NCBI GenBank assembly: GCA_945971245.1
Contig: CAMFOZ010000002.1
Coordinates: 1 to 46,588, forward strand
Direction: 5' to 3'
Length of the DNA: 46,588 nt
Origin: an uncultured Lactobacillus sp.
GTDB taxonomy: Bacteria; Bacillota; Bacilli; Lactobacillales; Lactobacillaceae
Positions 34,944 to 43,785 of the stretch are shown here, one piece after another. The notes under the pieces are model-generated. The model worked only from the letters and a program-made list of their open reading frames with translations, was not told where the DNA came from and did not search any database. Numbering within the stretch: position 1 is the stretch's first letter; each line of letters opens with the position of its first letter. The position numbers and the translations under genes were made by a program.

Positions 34944-36669
34944 CCCCCTTCTGAATCTGTGAGTTAACGATCTGCTGGTAGGTCTTGTTGTGAGCCTTCA
35001 GCTCAGCGTGGGTACCCTGACCGACAACCTTTCCATCATCCAAGACGATGATCAGGTCTGCATCAGCAACCGTGGAAACCCGCTGGGCCACGATTACCGT
35101 CACGGCCTGCTGGACCTGCTTATCCTGACGCAGGGCCATCCGCAGCTCGGCATCCGTCTTGAAGTCCAGGGCTGAGAAGGAATCATCAAAGATGTAGATG
35201 GAAGCCGGCTTGATAATTGTCCGGGCAATCGCCAACCGCTGCCGTTGACCACCAGAGAAGTTACTCCCGTTCTGTTCAACCACGGCATCAAGTCCTCCAG
35301 CTTCCTTCACGAAATCAGCGGCCTGGGCAATCTCCAAAGCGCGCCACATCTGATCATCGGTAGCCTGCGGATTACCAAACTGCAGGTTGGACCGAATCGT
35401 CCCGGTGAAGAGGACCGCCTTCTGCTGAGTAATTGAGATCACCTGGTGAAGGTCATGTTGGCTGAGTTGTTCGATCGGTTGCCCATCGACCTCAATCTTC
35501 CCACTCTCAATATTGAAAAGCCGCGGGATGAGGTTGACCAGGGTGGATTTCCCAGCCCCGGTTCCCCCGATGATCGCCAGGGTCTGGCCGGCCTTGACCT
35601 TAAAATTAAGGTCCTGGAGGGCTAATTTTTCGGCGCCATCATAACGGAAATCAACGTGGTCAAAGCTTAGTGATGCTGGATGAGCTGGGTCAATCTTGAC
35701 CTGCTGATCCACCGGCCGGTCGGCAACACTGATTGGCATATCCAGAACAGCGTTTACCCGGCTAGCTGAAGCTGAGGCCCGTGGTACAAACACGAAGACC
35801 ATCGACAGCATCATGAAACTGATCATGATCTGGGTAGCGTAGGTCATGAAGGCGATCAGGTTCCCCACCTGCATCGTCATGTTGGCAATCAGGTGACTAC
35901 CTAACAGGATAATGCCGACGTTCGTCAGACTAAGGATCAACGTCATCACCGGGAAGAGGAAGGAGACCAGGGTAAAGGCCTTAATCCCGGTCTGGGTGTA
36001 GTCTTCGTTTGCGGCCTTGAACCGGTCCTGCTCACGCCGCTCCTGACGAAAGGCCCGGATGACTCGGACACCGGTCAAGCCTTCACGAAAGACCAGGTTG
36101 ATCTTATCCGTCTTCTTCTGGATGCTCTTAAACAGCGGGACCGCAAAGTACATCACGATCACTACAACTACTGCCAAAATCGGCAGACTGATCAGGAATA
36201 CCCGCGTCAGTCGTGGCTCCCGAATGTAGGCCAGCACACAGGCCGCCACCAGCATGATCGGTGATTGGAGCATCATTCGTAGTACCTGAACCATCACGTT
36301 TTGAATCTGCACGATATCGTTGGTTGACCGGGTGATCAGCGAGGAGTCACCAAAGGCGTTAACCTCCTTGCTAGAGAAACGCAGCACCTTACTAAAAATT
36401 TGACGCCGCAGCTTCTCCCCGACCTGCATAGACTGGGTGGCTGCAAAGTAGACGTTGCCACCCGCAGCGATTAGACCGATGGCCGCTACCAGGAGCATTA
36501 AGCCACCTTCACGCCAGATGAAGTGCATGTTTTGCTGCATGATCCCTTTATCAACTAGATCGGACGTAATCGTCGGCAAGTAGAGATCACAGGCAACCTG
36601 AATCAATAGGAAAATCACCGCCAGGGTAGTTGCCCACCAAACCAAGTTTTTCTTGGCTATCTTAATCAC
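34909..36669 (-). CDS. ABC exporter (fused TM + ATPase), multidrug type
   Basis: Walker A 'GGTGAGKST', signature 'FSGGQRQRL', degenerate 'YIFDDSFSALD'. Confidence 0.93.
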   Translation of the reverse strand: MIKIAKKNLVWWATTLAVIFLLIQVACDLYLPTITSDLVDKGIMQQNMHFIWREGGLMLLVAAIGLIAAGGNVYFAATQSMQVGEKLRRQIFSKVLRFSSKEVNAFGDSSLITRSTNDIVQIQNVMVQVLRMMLQSPIMLVAACVLAYIREPRLTRVFLISLPILAVVVVIVMYFAVPLFKSIQKKTDKINLVFREGLTGVRVIRAFRQERREQDRFKAANEDYTQTGIKAFTLVSFLFPVMTLILSLTNVGIILLGSHLIANMTMQVGNLIAFMTYATQIMISFMMLSMVFVFVPRASASASRVNAVLDMPISVADRPVDQQVKIDPAHPASLSFDHVDFRYDGAEKLALQDLNFKVKAGQTLAIIGGTGAGKSTLVNLIPRLFNIESGKIEVDGQPIEQLSQHDLHQVISITQQKAVLFTGTIRSNLQFGNPQATDDQMWRALEIAQAADFVKEAGGLDAVVEQNGSNFSGGQRQRLAIARTIIKPASIYIFDDSFSALDFKTDAELRMALRQDKQVQQAVTVIVAQRVSTVADADLIIVLDDGKVVGQGTHAELKAHNKTYQQIVNSQIQKGDEERAERTSQD

Positions 36670-37142
36670 TTATCTTCATCCCTTTCCTTGTTTTTCAATG
36701 CCTCACCATAGTATTTGTGGAGTTGGGTTTGCATCTTGGCGACCACCCGGATAAACTGCTCCCGTTCCTGGGGAGTAACATCACTGAGCAGACGGTCGGC
36801 GAAGGCAATCCGGTGCTTATCTAGCTGAACGTGAAAACGACGTCCCTGCTCGGTTAGGTAAACTCTGATCATCCGGCGATCCCGTTCATCACGCCGTCGC
36901 ACCACATACCGGTTGCGTTCCAAACGCTCTAGGACCTCGGTCAATGATCCCGGCTTGATTTGTGCTAAGCCAGCCAGTTCGCGCTGGGTGCACCCCTCGT
37001 GGCGAGCGATCAGCTCAATGATCCGCCCTTGGCCCCGAAAGTTGGACGGCAAAGCGGAATAATGGATGGTGTTGTTGATATCCTTAACCAGACCTGCCAG
37101 CCGTTTAAAGAATTCCTCATCGGTGACCACCACGTTTATCAC
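36666..37142 (-). CDS. MarR family transcriptional regulator
   Basis: wHTH 'CTQRELAGLAQIKPGSLTEVLERLERNRYVVRRRDERDRRMIRVYLT'; heads the ABC operon. Confidence 0.92.
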   Translation of the reverse strand: MINVVVTDEEFFKRLAGLVKDINNTIHYSALPSNFRGQGRIIELIARHEGCTQRELAGLAQIKPGSLTEVLERLERNRYVVRRRDERDRRMIRVYLTEQGRRFHVQLDKHRIAFADRLLSDVTPQEREQFIRVVAKMQTQLHKYYGEALKNKERDEDK

Positions 37143-37207
37143 TCCTTATAGAATAGTTAGGTACATAACGATTGATTATTCTACTACACGCCATCCAAAA
37201 TTTAAAC

Positions 37208-37370
37208 CAAAAAGGGACTGTGACTTAATCCGCTATATAGATCAAAGGTCAACAGCGCGGTACACAAATGGCCTCAAACATTCGGGGAACCGAACACTTG
37301 AGGCCTATCTGTACTCGCGAGGGGGTGAAGGCGAAGTCAGAAACGACTTCTGTTCCACTCCCTCTTCATA
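37208..37370. repeat. Structured intergenic element with two strong hairpins; candidate dispersed repeat or ncRNA
   Basis: GGCCTCAA-aca-TTCGG-ggaa-CCGAA-cac-TTGAGGCC at 37270-37305; GAGGGGGTG..GAAGTC-agaaac-GACTTC..CACTCCCTC at 37319-37364. Confidence 0.5.
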
Positions 37371-37371
37371 T

Positions 37372-38241
37372 TTATTCTGTTTGATCAGAGATGGTACCAC
37401 CGCCACTGTAAGTGGGTTGACTTGGGGTCGTGCTTGGACGAGAGCCGCCACCGTTGCCACCACCATAGGTTGGCCGCCGGTAGCCGCCACCGCCACCACC
37501 GTTATTTCCTTGGTAACTGTTACCAGCACTGGTATTTGCACTACCACTGCCACCACCAGCATTATTACTATTAGCAGTATTGTTATTACTACCATTACTG
37601 CTATTGCTACTGCTGCTGGAGCTATGCGATGATGAGCTGCTCGTTGCATGTGAACTGCTGCTGGAAGACTGACTTGAGCTGCTGGAAGTACTGCTCTCAG
37701 AGGAGCTTGATTCCGTGTACTCTTCAACCTTAAGGTGTTTAACAACCTTTTTCTTACCACGAGTAGCTACAATGTCATAGGTCCCCGGGGTATCAAAGGT
37801 CATCTGCTTGGTAACAACTGCATCTCCTGAGCTAGCTTTAAAGGTCTCAAAGACTTCGCCGCTTCGGTGCCCCTTAACGACAACCTTTGTTTTTGGCGAA
37901 ATCAAAAACTTAACCTTAGCAGTACCGTTTTCATTCAAACGAACCTTCTTCTTAAAGTTAACCGTGACTTCAACATCCTCAGTCGATTCACTAGTCTCCT
38001 TAACTGGTTTACTAACCTTAGCTGGCTTAGAAGAAGCCTCACGCCGAGAAGCAAAGGACTGGACTCCAATCCCCACTAAGCTTCCCACCAGGATTATTGC
38101 CATCAACCAGTTTAAGAATACCCGGCCGCCACTAACAAAGTGGTTTCCCCGTCTGAGGTTCCGGACTTGTCGAATATATTGGATGATTAGAATAACTGCG
38201 GCAACTACCGCTAAAATAATTAAGAGATTTTTGATTCGCAT
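37372..38241 (-). CDS. Membrane-anchored protein with Ser-rich and Asn/Gly-rich C-terminal tail
   Basis: Two N-terminal TM segments, Ig/PKD-like middle, poly-Ser, then N/G-rich low-complexity tail. Confidence 0.7.
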   Translation of the reverse strand: MRIKNLLIILAVVAAVILIIQYIRQVRNLRRGNHFVSGGRVFLNWLMAIILVGSLVGIGVQSFASRREASSKPAKVSKPVKETSESTEDVEVTVNFKKKVRLNENGTAKVKFLISPKTKVVVKGHRSGEVFETFKASSGDAVVTKQMTFDTPGTYDIVATRGKKKVVKHLKVEEYTESSSSESSTSSSSSQSSSSSSHATSSSSSHSSSSSSNSSNGSNNNTANSNNAGGGSGSANTSAGNSYQGNNGGGGGGYRRPTYGGGNGGGSRPSTTPSQPTYSGGGTISDQTE

Positions 38242-38348
38242 AATTAAAACACCATAAACTTCATTTCTTCGTTTAAGACCAAATACAGAAATATTCTAAC
38301 ATGAATTAAGATAATTTTAAGTATTTTTCAAAAAATTACAAAACAAAA

Positions 38349-38383
38349 AATGAGTTCTAAGATGCACATCTTAGAACTCATAA
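38349..38383 (-). terminator. Terminator after tRNA-Glu
   Basis: ATGAGTTCTAAGAT-gcac-ATCTTAGAACTCAT followed by T-run (minus strand). Confidence 0.88.
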
Positions 38384-38388
38384 ACAAG

Positions 38389-38461
38389 TCACCCGCACGG
38401 GGATCGAACCCGTAACTCCGCCTTGAGAGGGCGACGTCTTAACCAATTTGACCAGCGGGCA
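38389..38461 (-). tRNA. tRNA-Glu, anticodon CTC
   Basis: 73-nt cloverleaf: anticodon stem TCGCC/GGCGG, loop CTCTCAA, T-arm ACGGG-TTCGATC-CCCGT. Confidence 0.88.
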
Positions 38462-38538
38462 ATGTCATGTAACGTACAAGAAGAATTATACGTTATCCCA
38501 CCATTACTGTCAATCCTCTTTTTTATTTTCTTACAATC

Positions 38539-38868
38539 TTACTCGTAAGACAACTCCAAGAGGTAGGCCCGTTTAGCTGGCAGGTGGGAAGTCGTCACCC
38601 AGACATCATGATAGATTGGCTGCTTACTGTTAGTCATGGCAAAGTAGTCATCTAACAGGTCTTCATTCTTCGCCACAAAATCATTAGAGAGCCGGTTAAC
38701 CATCAACGATAAGTCCGGGAAATAAAAGTTCGCGTCCGCAATCTTCAGTTGATCATCAATTGCAATCATAATCGTGTTGGTGTAACGGGCCTTTTGCATC
38801 ATAATCAGTTCGGGGTGCCGCTTAATCTTCGTCAAAACATAATAAATCGAATCAGAATTACTTGCCAT
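38539..38868 (-). CDS. Hypothetical protein
   Basis: AAGGAG RBS upstream of the ATG at 38868 (MASNSDSIYYVL). Confidence 0.6.
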   Translation of the reverse strand: MASNSDSIYYVLTKIKRHPELIMMQKARYTNTIMIAIDDQLKIADANFYFPDLSLMVNRLSNDFVAKNEDLLDDYFAMTNSKQPIYHDVWVTTSHLPAKRAYLLELSYE

Positions 38869-38922
38869 TTCTCTTTTTCTCCTTGTTTCAACCACCATTG
38901 TAACAAAAGTGCGAACTTAAAA

Positions 38923-38964
38923 CAAAAAAGCCGCAACCCAATAAAATAATTGGATTGCGACTTA
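38923..38964 (-). terminator. Terminator after tRNA-Gln
   Basis: AAGtCGCAAtCCAAT...ATTGGGTTGCGgCTTTTTT. Confidence 0.8.
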
Positions 38965-38970
38965 TCAGGA

Positions 38971-39041
38971 TTGGGAATACTGGGTTCGAACCAGTGATCC
39001 AGGATTCAGAGTCCTGCGCCTTACCGCTTGGCCAATTCCCA
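38971..39041 (-). tRNA. tRNA-Gln, anticodon CTG
   Basis: 71-nt cloverleaf: acceptor TGGGAAT/ATTCCCA, anticodon stem CAGGA/TCCTG with loop CTCTGAA, T-loop TTCGAAC. Confidence 0.92.
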
Positions 39042-39089
39042 ATGACGTTGCTTCATACAACAGTCATTACTATACAGAATAATCCAGAA

Positions 39090-39578
39090 TTAGTCAACCC
39101 TTTTTGCTAATTCTTTTTTTAATTTCTTTTTTTGTGCTAAAATCCGGTCCTTGGTCACCGCCGAAATTACTGCTGTATCCGCCCCAGTACACCAGTGATC
39201 AATATCAGCCCGAATCTGCTTCTGTGATTCTGCATCATAGTCATGGTGCAAGTAATTATAGTTAGCCGTACTACTCTGGTGCCGCCAGATATCCGCCATA
39301 ATAAACTGGCTCCGGGTCCGTTGGAGGTCCACCGGGGTATCTTCAGCCGCAATCGCCACTACATCGTCTACCTTAGCTGTCGCAATCGGCGGTAGTGGCT
39401 CACCGCTGGGCAGGTATGGTGCAACTGGCACATTGATCAACGCCCCGCGCATTACTTCCTGCCAATTCTTTCTGGTCGCCAATCGGTGCTCCAGACCTGG
39501 TTCAACATCATTTGCTACCAGATAATCACGTTGCTCGCCCCAACTCAGCATAACGTGAACTTTGAAAACATGTGCCAT
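39090..39578 (-). CDS. Hypothetical protein
   Basis: Start refined to MAHVFKVHVML; no family recognised. Confidence 0.55.
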   Translation of the reverse strand: MAHVFKVHVMLSWGEQRDYLVANDVEPGLEHRLATRKNWQEVMRGALINVPVAPYLPSGEPLPPIATAKVDDVVAIAAEDTPVDLQRTRSQFIMADIWRHQSSTANYNYLHHDYDAESQKQIRADIDHWCTGADTAVISAVTKDRILAQKKKLKKELAKRVD

Positions 39579-39746
39579 TTTACTCACTCCCCTATCTTTA
39601 TTATATATTTTACCGCACGCCCCCTGCCTTGTGAATTGTTTCATAATCAATTCGCCAAATCATAATTAAATCACCACGTAATCATCATTTTTATGGACAA
39701 TAATGGGACAATATAATAAACTCTCTGTTATTAGGAGGTGGTCAGA

Positions 39747-40493
39747 ATCCGCAGACGCCTATTTTTACCATTAATCTACCTGCTGATTTTCGGTGTCCTT
39801 ATCTGGTCTTACCAGAATAGCCCGCTGTTTCAGCAGTATACCAACGTCGCCATCCATGATGCCCAAGTTCTAACCTACAATGGGCTTAATCGCCTGACAG
39901 GGAAAAAGCCGGCTGAGTCAACACAACAAGTTGATCCAAGTCACGCTAACGCAACGACGGGCTCCCGCTGGCCACGCCCCACGGCAACGGTCTACGTCGA
40001 CCTCAGTAACCCGGTTCTTCGCAACGCTGCAGAATCGGCGATCAGTCAGTGGAACCGTACCGGGGCCTTTACTTTCCAGCAAATCAACGATAAATCCAAG
40101 GCCAATATTACCATTACGGCCATTAATGAAAACAGTGATAATGCCGCCGGGTTGACTAATTCCACAACCAATGCCATGACCGGTTATCTTACCCACGCTG
40201 ACGTCCAACTCAATGCCGGTTACCTTCTTGATCCCAGCTACGGTTACTCACAGCAACGAGTGATCAATACTGCTGAGCACGAGTTAGGCCACGCTATTGG
40301 GCTTCAACACAACAATGGCACCTCGGTCATGCAACCAGCCGGTTCCTTCTACACAATCCAACCAGCCGACGTCAACGCCGTTAAGAAGCTGTACTCACAG
40401 TCACCAACGACCGGTGAAAGCAACAGTAGCAGTAGTCAACAACAATCACCTGTCCATGCTAAAAAGCTGTCCACCTCGTTATCAACGAAGTGA
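39747..40493 (+). CDS. Membrane-anchored matrixin-type zinc metalloprotease
   Basis: 'AEHELGHAIGLQHNNGTSVM' (HExxHxxGxxH plus Met-turn); N-terminal TM. Start ambiguous: GTG 39738 or ATC 39747. Confidence 0.8.
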   Translation: MRRRLFLPLIYLLIFGVLIWSYQNSPLFQQYTNVAIHDAQVLTYNGLNRLTGKKPAESTQQVDPSHANATTGSRWPRPTATVYVDLSNPVLRNAAESAISQWNRTGAFTFQQINDKSKANITITAINENSDNAAGLTNSTTNAMTGYLTHADVQLNAGYLLDPSYGYSQQRVINTAEHELGHAIGLQHNNGTSVMQPAGSFYTIQPADVNAVKKLYSQSPTTGESNSSSSQQQSPVHAKKLSTSLSTK

Positions 40494-40508
40494 ACAGCTT
40501 CTTTTTTA
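40461..40508. terminator. Terminator between the convergent matrixin and DMT transporter genes
   Basis: AAGCTGTcCAC...GTGaACAGCTT followed by TTTTTT. Confidence 0.8.
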
Positions 40509-41426
40509 TTGAATCTCACTACCCTTATGACGGATCGGAATTCGAATATTGATGGCCAGGACGGCAACGATAACCAGGATTGAGCCAATAATGTCGGCCC
40601 CCGTCATGTGCAGGTTAAAGAGTAAGACCGACCCAATCGTCGCTGCTAACGGCTCAAAAGCATCCATCAGGCTAAAGGTGGTGGCATCAATGTATTTGAG
40701 TGAGTTATTGGCTAACTGGAACGGGATCAGGGTCCCAATTATCAAGATTCCCAACCAGCAAACCCAGACGGTAAGGGTGTTAGGAATATGAGGCTGACCG
40801 GGATGAATGGCTAGCAGGGCCAGCCCGGCAAAGAGGAGTCCCCAGCCAGTTACCACCATCGACGGTACCCGGTTAGTCCGGAGCATCTGTTGCGGAATCA
40901 AGGTGTTGGTTGCCACCCCGATTGCCGCCACAATTCCCCAAAAGAGGACTAACGGTGTTACCGCCAAGTGGTTTAGCCGGCCATGCGTAGCAATGATGAA
41001 GACCCCAATAAAGGCAATGATGGCACTGATGATTTCAATCCGGCGTGGCGGGATGTGACGAAAGGCTGCCAGGTAGGCGATGATGAAGAAAGGTCCCACA
41101 AACTGCAGCACCGTCGCAATCGAGGCGTTTCCGTATTGTACCGCCATGAAGTAGCCAAACTGAACCGGTACTAGGCCAAAGAACCCATAGGCAAAGATCA
41201 CCCAGGCATCGTGCAGGTTATGAAAGATCTGTAATGGGTGATCACCCTTAAACTGACTGATGATTAATAGGATCACCCCGGCTGAGATCATCCGGGTCTG
41301 CGTCAACCACATTGAGGTGATGCTGGAGCTCACGTTAAAGAGGGCCTTAGCAAATAAGCCCGAAATCCCCCAAAAAGTACAGGCCACAATAATCATGACC
41401 GTCCCCAAGACTTTTTTATTTGTCAT
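40506..41426 (-). CDS. EamA/DMT family transporter
   Basis: 10-TM pattern; 'LMDAFEPLAATIGSVLLF'. Confidence 0.88.
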   Translation of the reverse strand: MTNKKVLGTVMIIVACTFWGISGLFAKALFNVSSSITSMWLTQTRMISAGVILLIISQFKGDHPLQIFHNLHDAWVIFAYGFFGLVPVQFGYFMAVQYGNASIATVLQFVGPFFIIAYLAAFRHIPPRRIEIISAIIAFIGVFIIATHGRLNHLAVTPLVLFWGIVAAIGVATNTLIPQQMLRTNRVPSMVVTGWGLLFAGLALLAIHPGQPHIPNTLTVWVCWLGILIIGTLIPFQLANNSLKYIDATTFSLMDAFEPLAATIGSVLLFNLHMTGADIIGSILVIVAVLAINIRIPIRHKGSEIQ

Positions 41427-41483
41427 AACATTCCACTTTCCAATCTAAAATTTCCACAAGTGCCATTCTAACACACTTTAAAC

Positions 41484-41528
41484 CAAAAAAGATGGCAATG
41501 AATCTATCCAATCCATTGCCATCCTTTA
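41484..41528 (-). terminator. Terminator after arcC
   Basis: GGATGGCAATGGAT...GATTcATTGCCATCTTTTTT (minus strand). Confidence 0.8.
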
Positions 41529-41537
41529 TATATTTAG

Positions 41538-42470
41538 TTAGTTGTCACGGATAACCGTACCAACCTTACCAGCCAGAGCATCGTCAAGGCCGTTGAGTGA
41601 AGTAATGATTGCTTCACGCTCAGGGTGACCTTCAACGAATGACAGGCAGGCTTCGATCTTAGGCAGCATGCTTCCGGCAGCAAACTGCTTTTCGTCCATG
41701 TACTTGTGGGCTTCATCGATCGTCAGAGTCTTCAGAGCCTTTTCATCTGGCTTACCGTAGTTTACGTAAACGTAATCTACCGCCGTCAGGATGATCAGCT
41801 TATCGGCACTGATTTGATCAGCCAAAAGGGCACTTGAACGGTCCTTGTCGATAACGGCAGGAACGCCTTGGAGGCCGTCGTCAGTCATGATGACTGGGAC
41901 ACCACCGCCACCACCAGCGATAACTAGGTCACCGGATTCAATCAGCGTGTTGATACTGTTGAGTTCCATGATCTTCTTCGGCAGTGGTGAAGGAACAACT
42001 TGACGGTAACCCCGTCCAGCGTCTTCCTTAAAGGTGTAACCCTTTTCCTTCTCGATCTGCTCAGCTTGTTCCTTCGTGTAGAAGTCACCAACTGGCTTGG
42101 ATGGATTATCGAATGCTGGGTCTTGTGGATCAACAGCGATTTGCGTAACAATCGTTGCCACATTCTTGTTCATCCAACGCTTGTGCAGTTCGTTTTGCAG
42201 ACTTTGTTGTAAGTGGTAACCAATGTAACCTTGGCTCATGGCACCACATTCTGGGAATGGGAAGGCAGCGGTCTTACCATTTTCAGCAGCAAAGTTCATA
42301 CCCAGGTTAATTGCACCAACCTGTGGACCGTTACCGTGACTGATAACAACTTGGTTACCAGCATCGATCAGACCGATCAGTGAGGAAGCAGTGTTCTTAA
42401 CCAGCTTTAATTGCTCTTCAGGTGACTTACCAAGGGCGTTACCACCTAAGGCAACAACTACTTTAGCCAT
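41538..42470 (-). CDS. arcC: Carbamate kinase
   Basis: '[16 protein letters not shown]', '[16 protein letters not shown]', 'AGGGGGVPV'. Confidence 0.97.
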   Translation of the reverse strand: MAKVVVALGGNALGKSPEEQLKLVKNTASSLIGLIDAGNQVVISHGNGPQVGAINLGMNFAAENGKTAAFPFPECGAMSQGYIGYHLQQSLQNELHKRWMNKNVATIVTQIAVDPQDPAFDNPSKPVGDFYTKEQAEQIEKEKGYTFKEDAGRGYRQVVPSPLPKKIMELNSINTLIESGDLVIAGGGGGVPVIMTDDGLQGVPAVIDKDRSSALLADQISADKLIILTAVDYVYVNYGKPDEKALKTLTIDEAHKYMDEKQFAAGSMLPKIEACLSFVEGHPEREAIITSLNGLDDALAGKVGTVIRDN

Positions 42471-42488
42471 GTAGCAGTCCTCCCTTGA

Positions 42489-43496
42489 TTAGCCTTGTTC
42501 ACCTAAGGTTGCAACCATAACAGCCTTGATGGTGTGCATCCGGTTTTCAGCTTCACGGAAGACAACGGAGTGCTTGCTTTCGAAGACTTCGTCAGTAACT
42601 TCCATTTCCTTAAGACCAAACTTCTTGTAGATTTCCTTACCAACTTCAGTATCAAGGTTGTGGAATGCAGGCAGGCAGTGTTCGAAGAGAACGTTAGGGT
42701 TCTCAGTAGCCTTCATAACATCCATCGTTACTTGGTAAGGCTTAAGCAGGTTGATCCGCTTTTCCCACATGTCGTCGGATTCACCCATTGATACCCAAAC
42801 ATCGGCGTAGATAACATCCATGCCCTTAACGCCTTCCTTAACATCGTTAGAAACAACGATCTTGGCGCCAGTTTCCTTGGCAATTGCGTTAGCCTTGTCA
42901 AGAACTTCCTTAGTTGGGTTCAATTCCTTAGGAGTTACAACGTGGTATTCCATCCCCATAACGGCAGCACCGAGCATCAGGGCGTTAGAAACGTTGTCTT
43001 GACCATCACCAACGAAGGCAAACTTGATGTCTTCGTAAGGCTTCTTCAATACTTCGTGAGCAGTTAAGAAGTCAGCCAGAACTTGAGTTGGGTGGTCTTC
43101 GTCAGTCAGACCGTTCCAAACTGGAACACCTGAGTACTTAGCAAGGGTTTCAACGTTACGTTGTGAGAAACCACGGTATTCGATACCATCGAACATACCA
43201 CCAAGAACACGAGCAGTATCCTTAACAGATTCCTTGTGACCAATGTGTGAGCCTGAAGGACCTAAGTAGGTTACGTGAGCACCTTCGTCCTTAGCACCAA
43301 CTTCGAATGAGCAACGAGTACGAGTTGAGCTCTTTTCGAAGATCAAAGCGATGTTCTTACCTTCAAGGTTCTTAGCTTCAGTACCAGCGTACTTAGCCTT
43401 CTTCAGATCTTCGGCTAAGTTAAGCATGTATTCCATTTCACGCTTGTTGAAGTCTGAAAGAGTTAAGAAACTACGATTACGTAAATTAAAAGCCAT
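42489..43496 (-). CDS. arcB: Ornithine carbamoyltransferase (catabolic)
   Basis: '[14 protein letters not shown]', '[17 protein letters not shown]', '[10 protein letters not shown]'. Start set by AGGAGG at about 43503-43508. Confidence 0.96.
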   Translation of the reverse strand: MAFNLRNRSFLTLSDFNKREMEYMLNLAEDLKKAKYAGTEAKNLEGKNIALIFEKSSTRTRCSFEVGAKDEGAHVTYLGPSGSHIGHKESVKDTARVLGGMFDGIEYRGFSQRNVETLAKYSGVPVWNGLTDEDHPTQVLADFLTAHEVLKKPYEDIKFAFVGDGQDNVSNALMLGAAVMGMEYHVVTPKELNPTKEVLDKANAIAKETGAKIVVSNDVKEGVKGMDVIYADVWVSMGESDDMWEKRINLLKPYQVTMDVMKATENPNVLFEHCLPAFHNLDTEVGKEIYKKFGLKEMEVTDEVFESKHSVVFREAENRMHTIKAVMVATLGEQG

Positions 43497-43623
43497 AATT
43501 AATTCCTCCTTGGTTATTACAGTTACTATCATACCGGTATACTTCAAGAAGCTTCGCATAACATCGCAAAAATGCAAAAGAAAATTTTCTTTTTTTGGCT
43601 CCTCGAGGCCCATTATAACATCA

Positions 43624-43686
43624 ATGAAAGCGGACCCACACTTTTTATAAAACAAATCCCCTCTTTAAGGGAAAAATCGCTTTCAA
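43624..43686. promoter_or_regulatory. Inverted TGAAAGCG/CGCTTTCA half-sites, cre-like, upstream of arcB
   Basis: TGAAAGCG at 43624-43631 and CGCTTTCA at 43679-43686 resemble CcpA cre half-sites. Confidence 0.35.
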
Positions 43687-43785
43687 TAAATTATATCATT
43701 GTGCAAAGACGCACAGGGGTATAGAATATTGCTGAGTTTCAAAGAACTTCATCTTTCTTCATTAAATACAAGGGAGTCCTGACCC

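Noticed and set aside
37245-37266. Possible T-box or conserved motif around GCGCGGTACACAAATGG
   Set aside because: Only a partial GCGGTA match; lacks the GGGTGGNACCGCG T-box core and specifier loop context.
37305-37760. 151-aa frame inside the Ser-rich gene (poly-Val/Ala)
   Set aside because: Alternative-frame reading of the low-complexity repeats; the 289-aa frame has the TM N-terminus and plausible start.
39090-39578. Hypothetical protein next to tRNAs as a possible integrase or island gene
   Set aside because: No recombinase motif, and no duplicated tRNA 3' ends that would mark an integration site.
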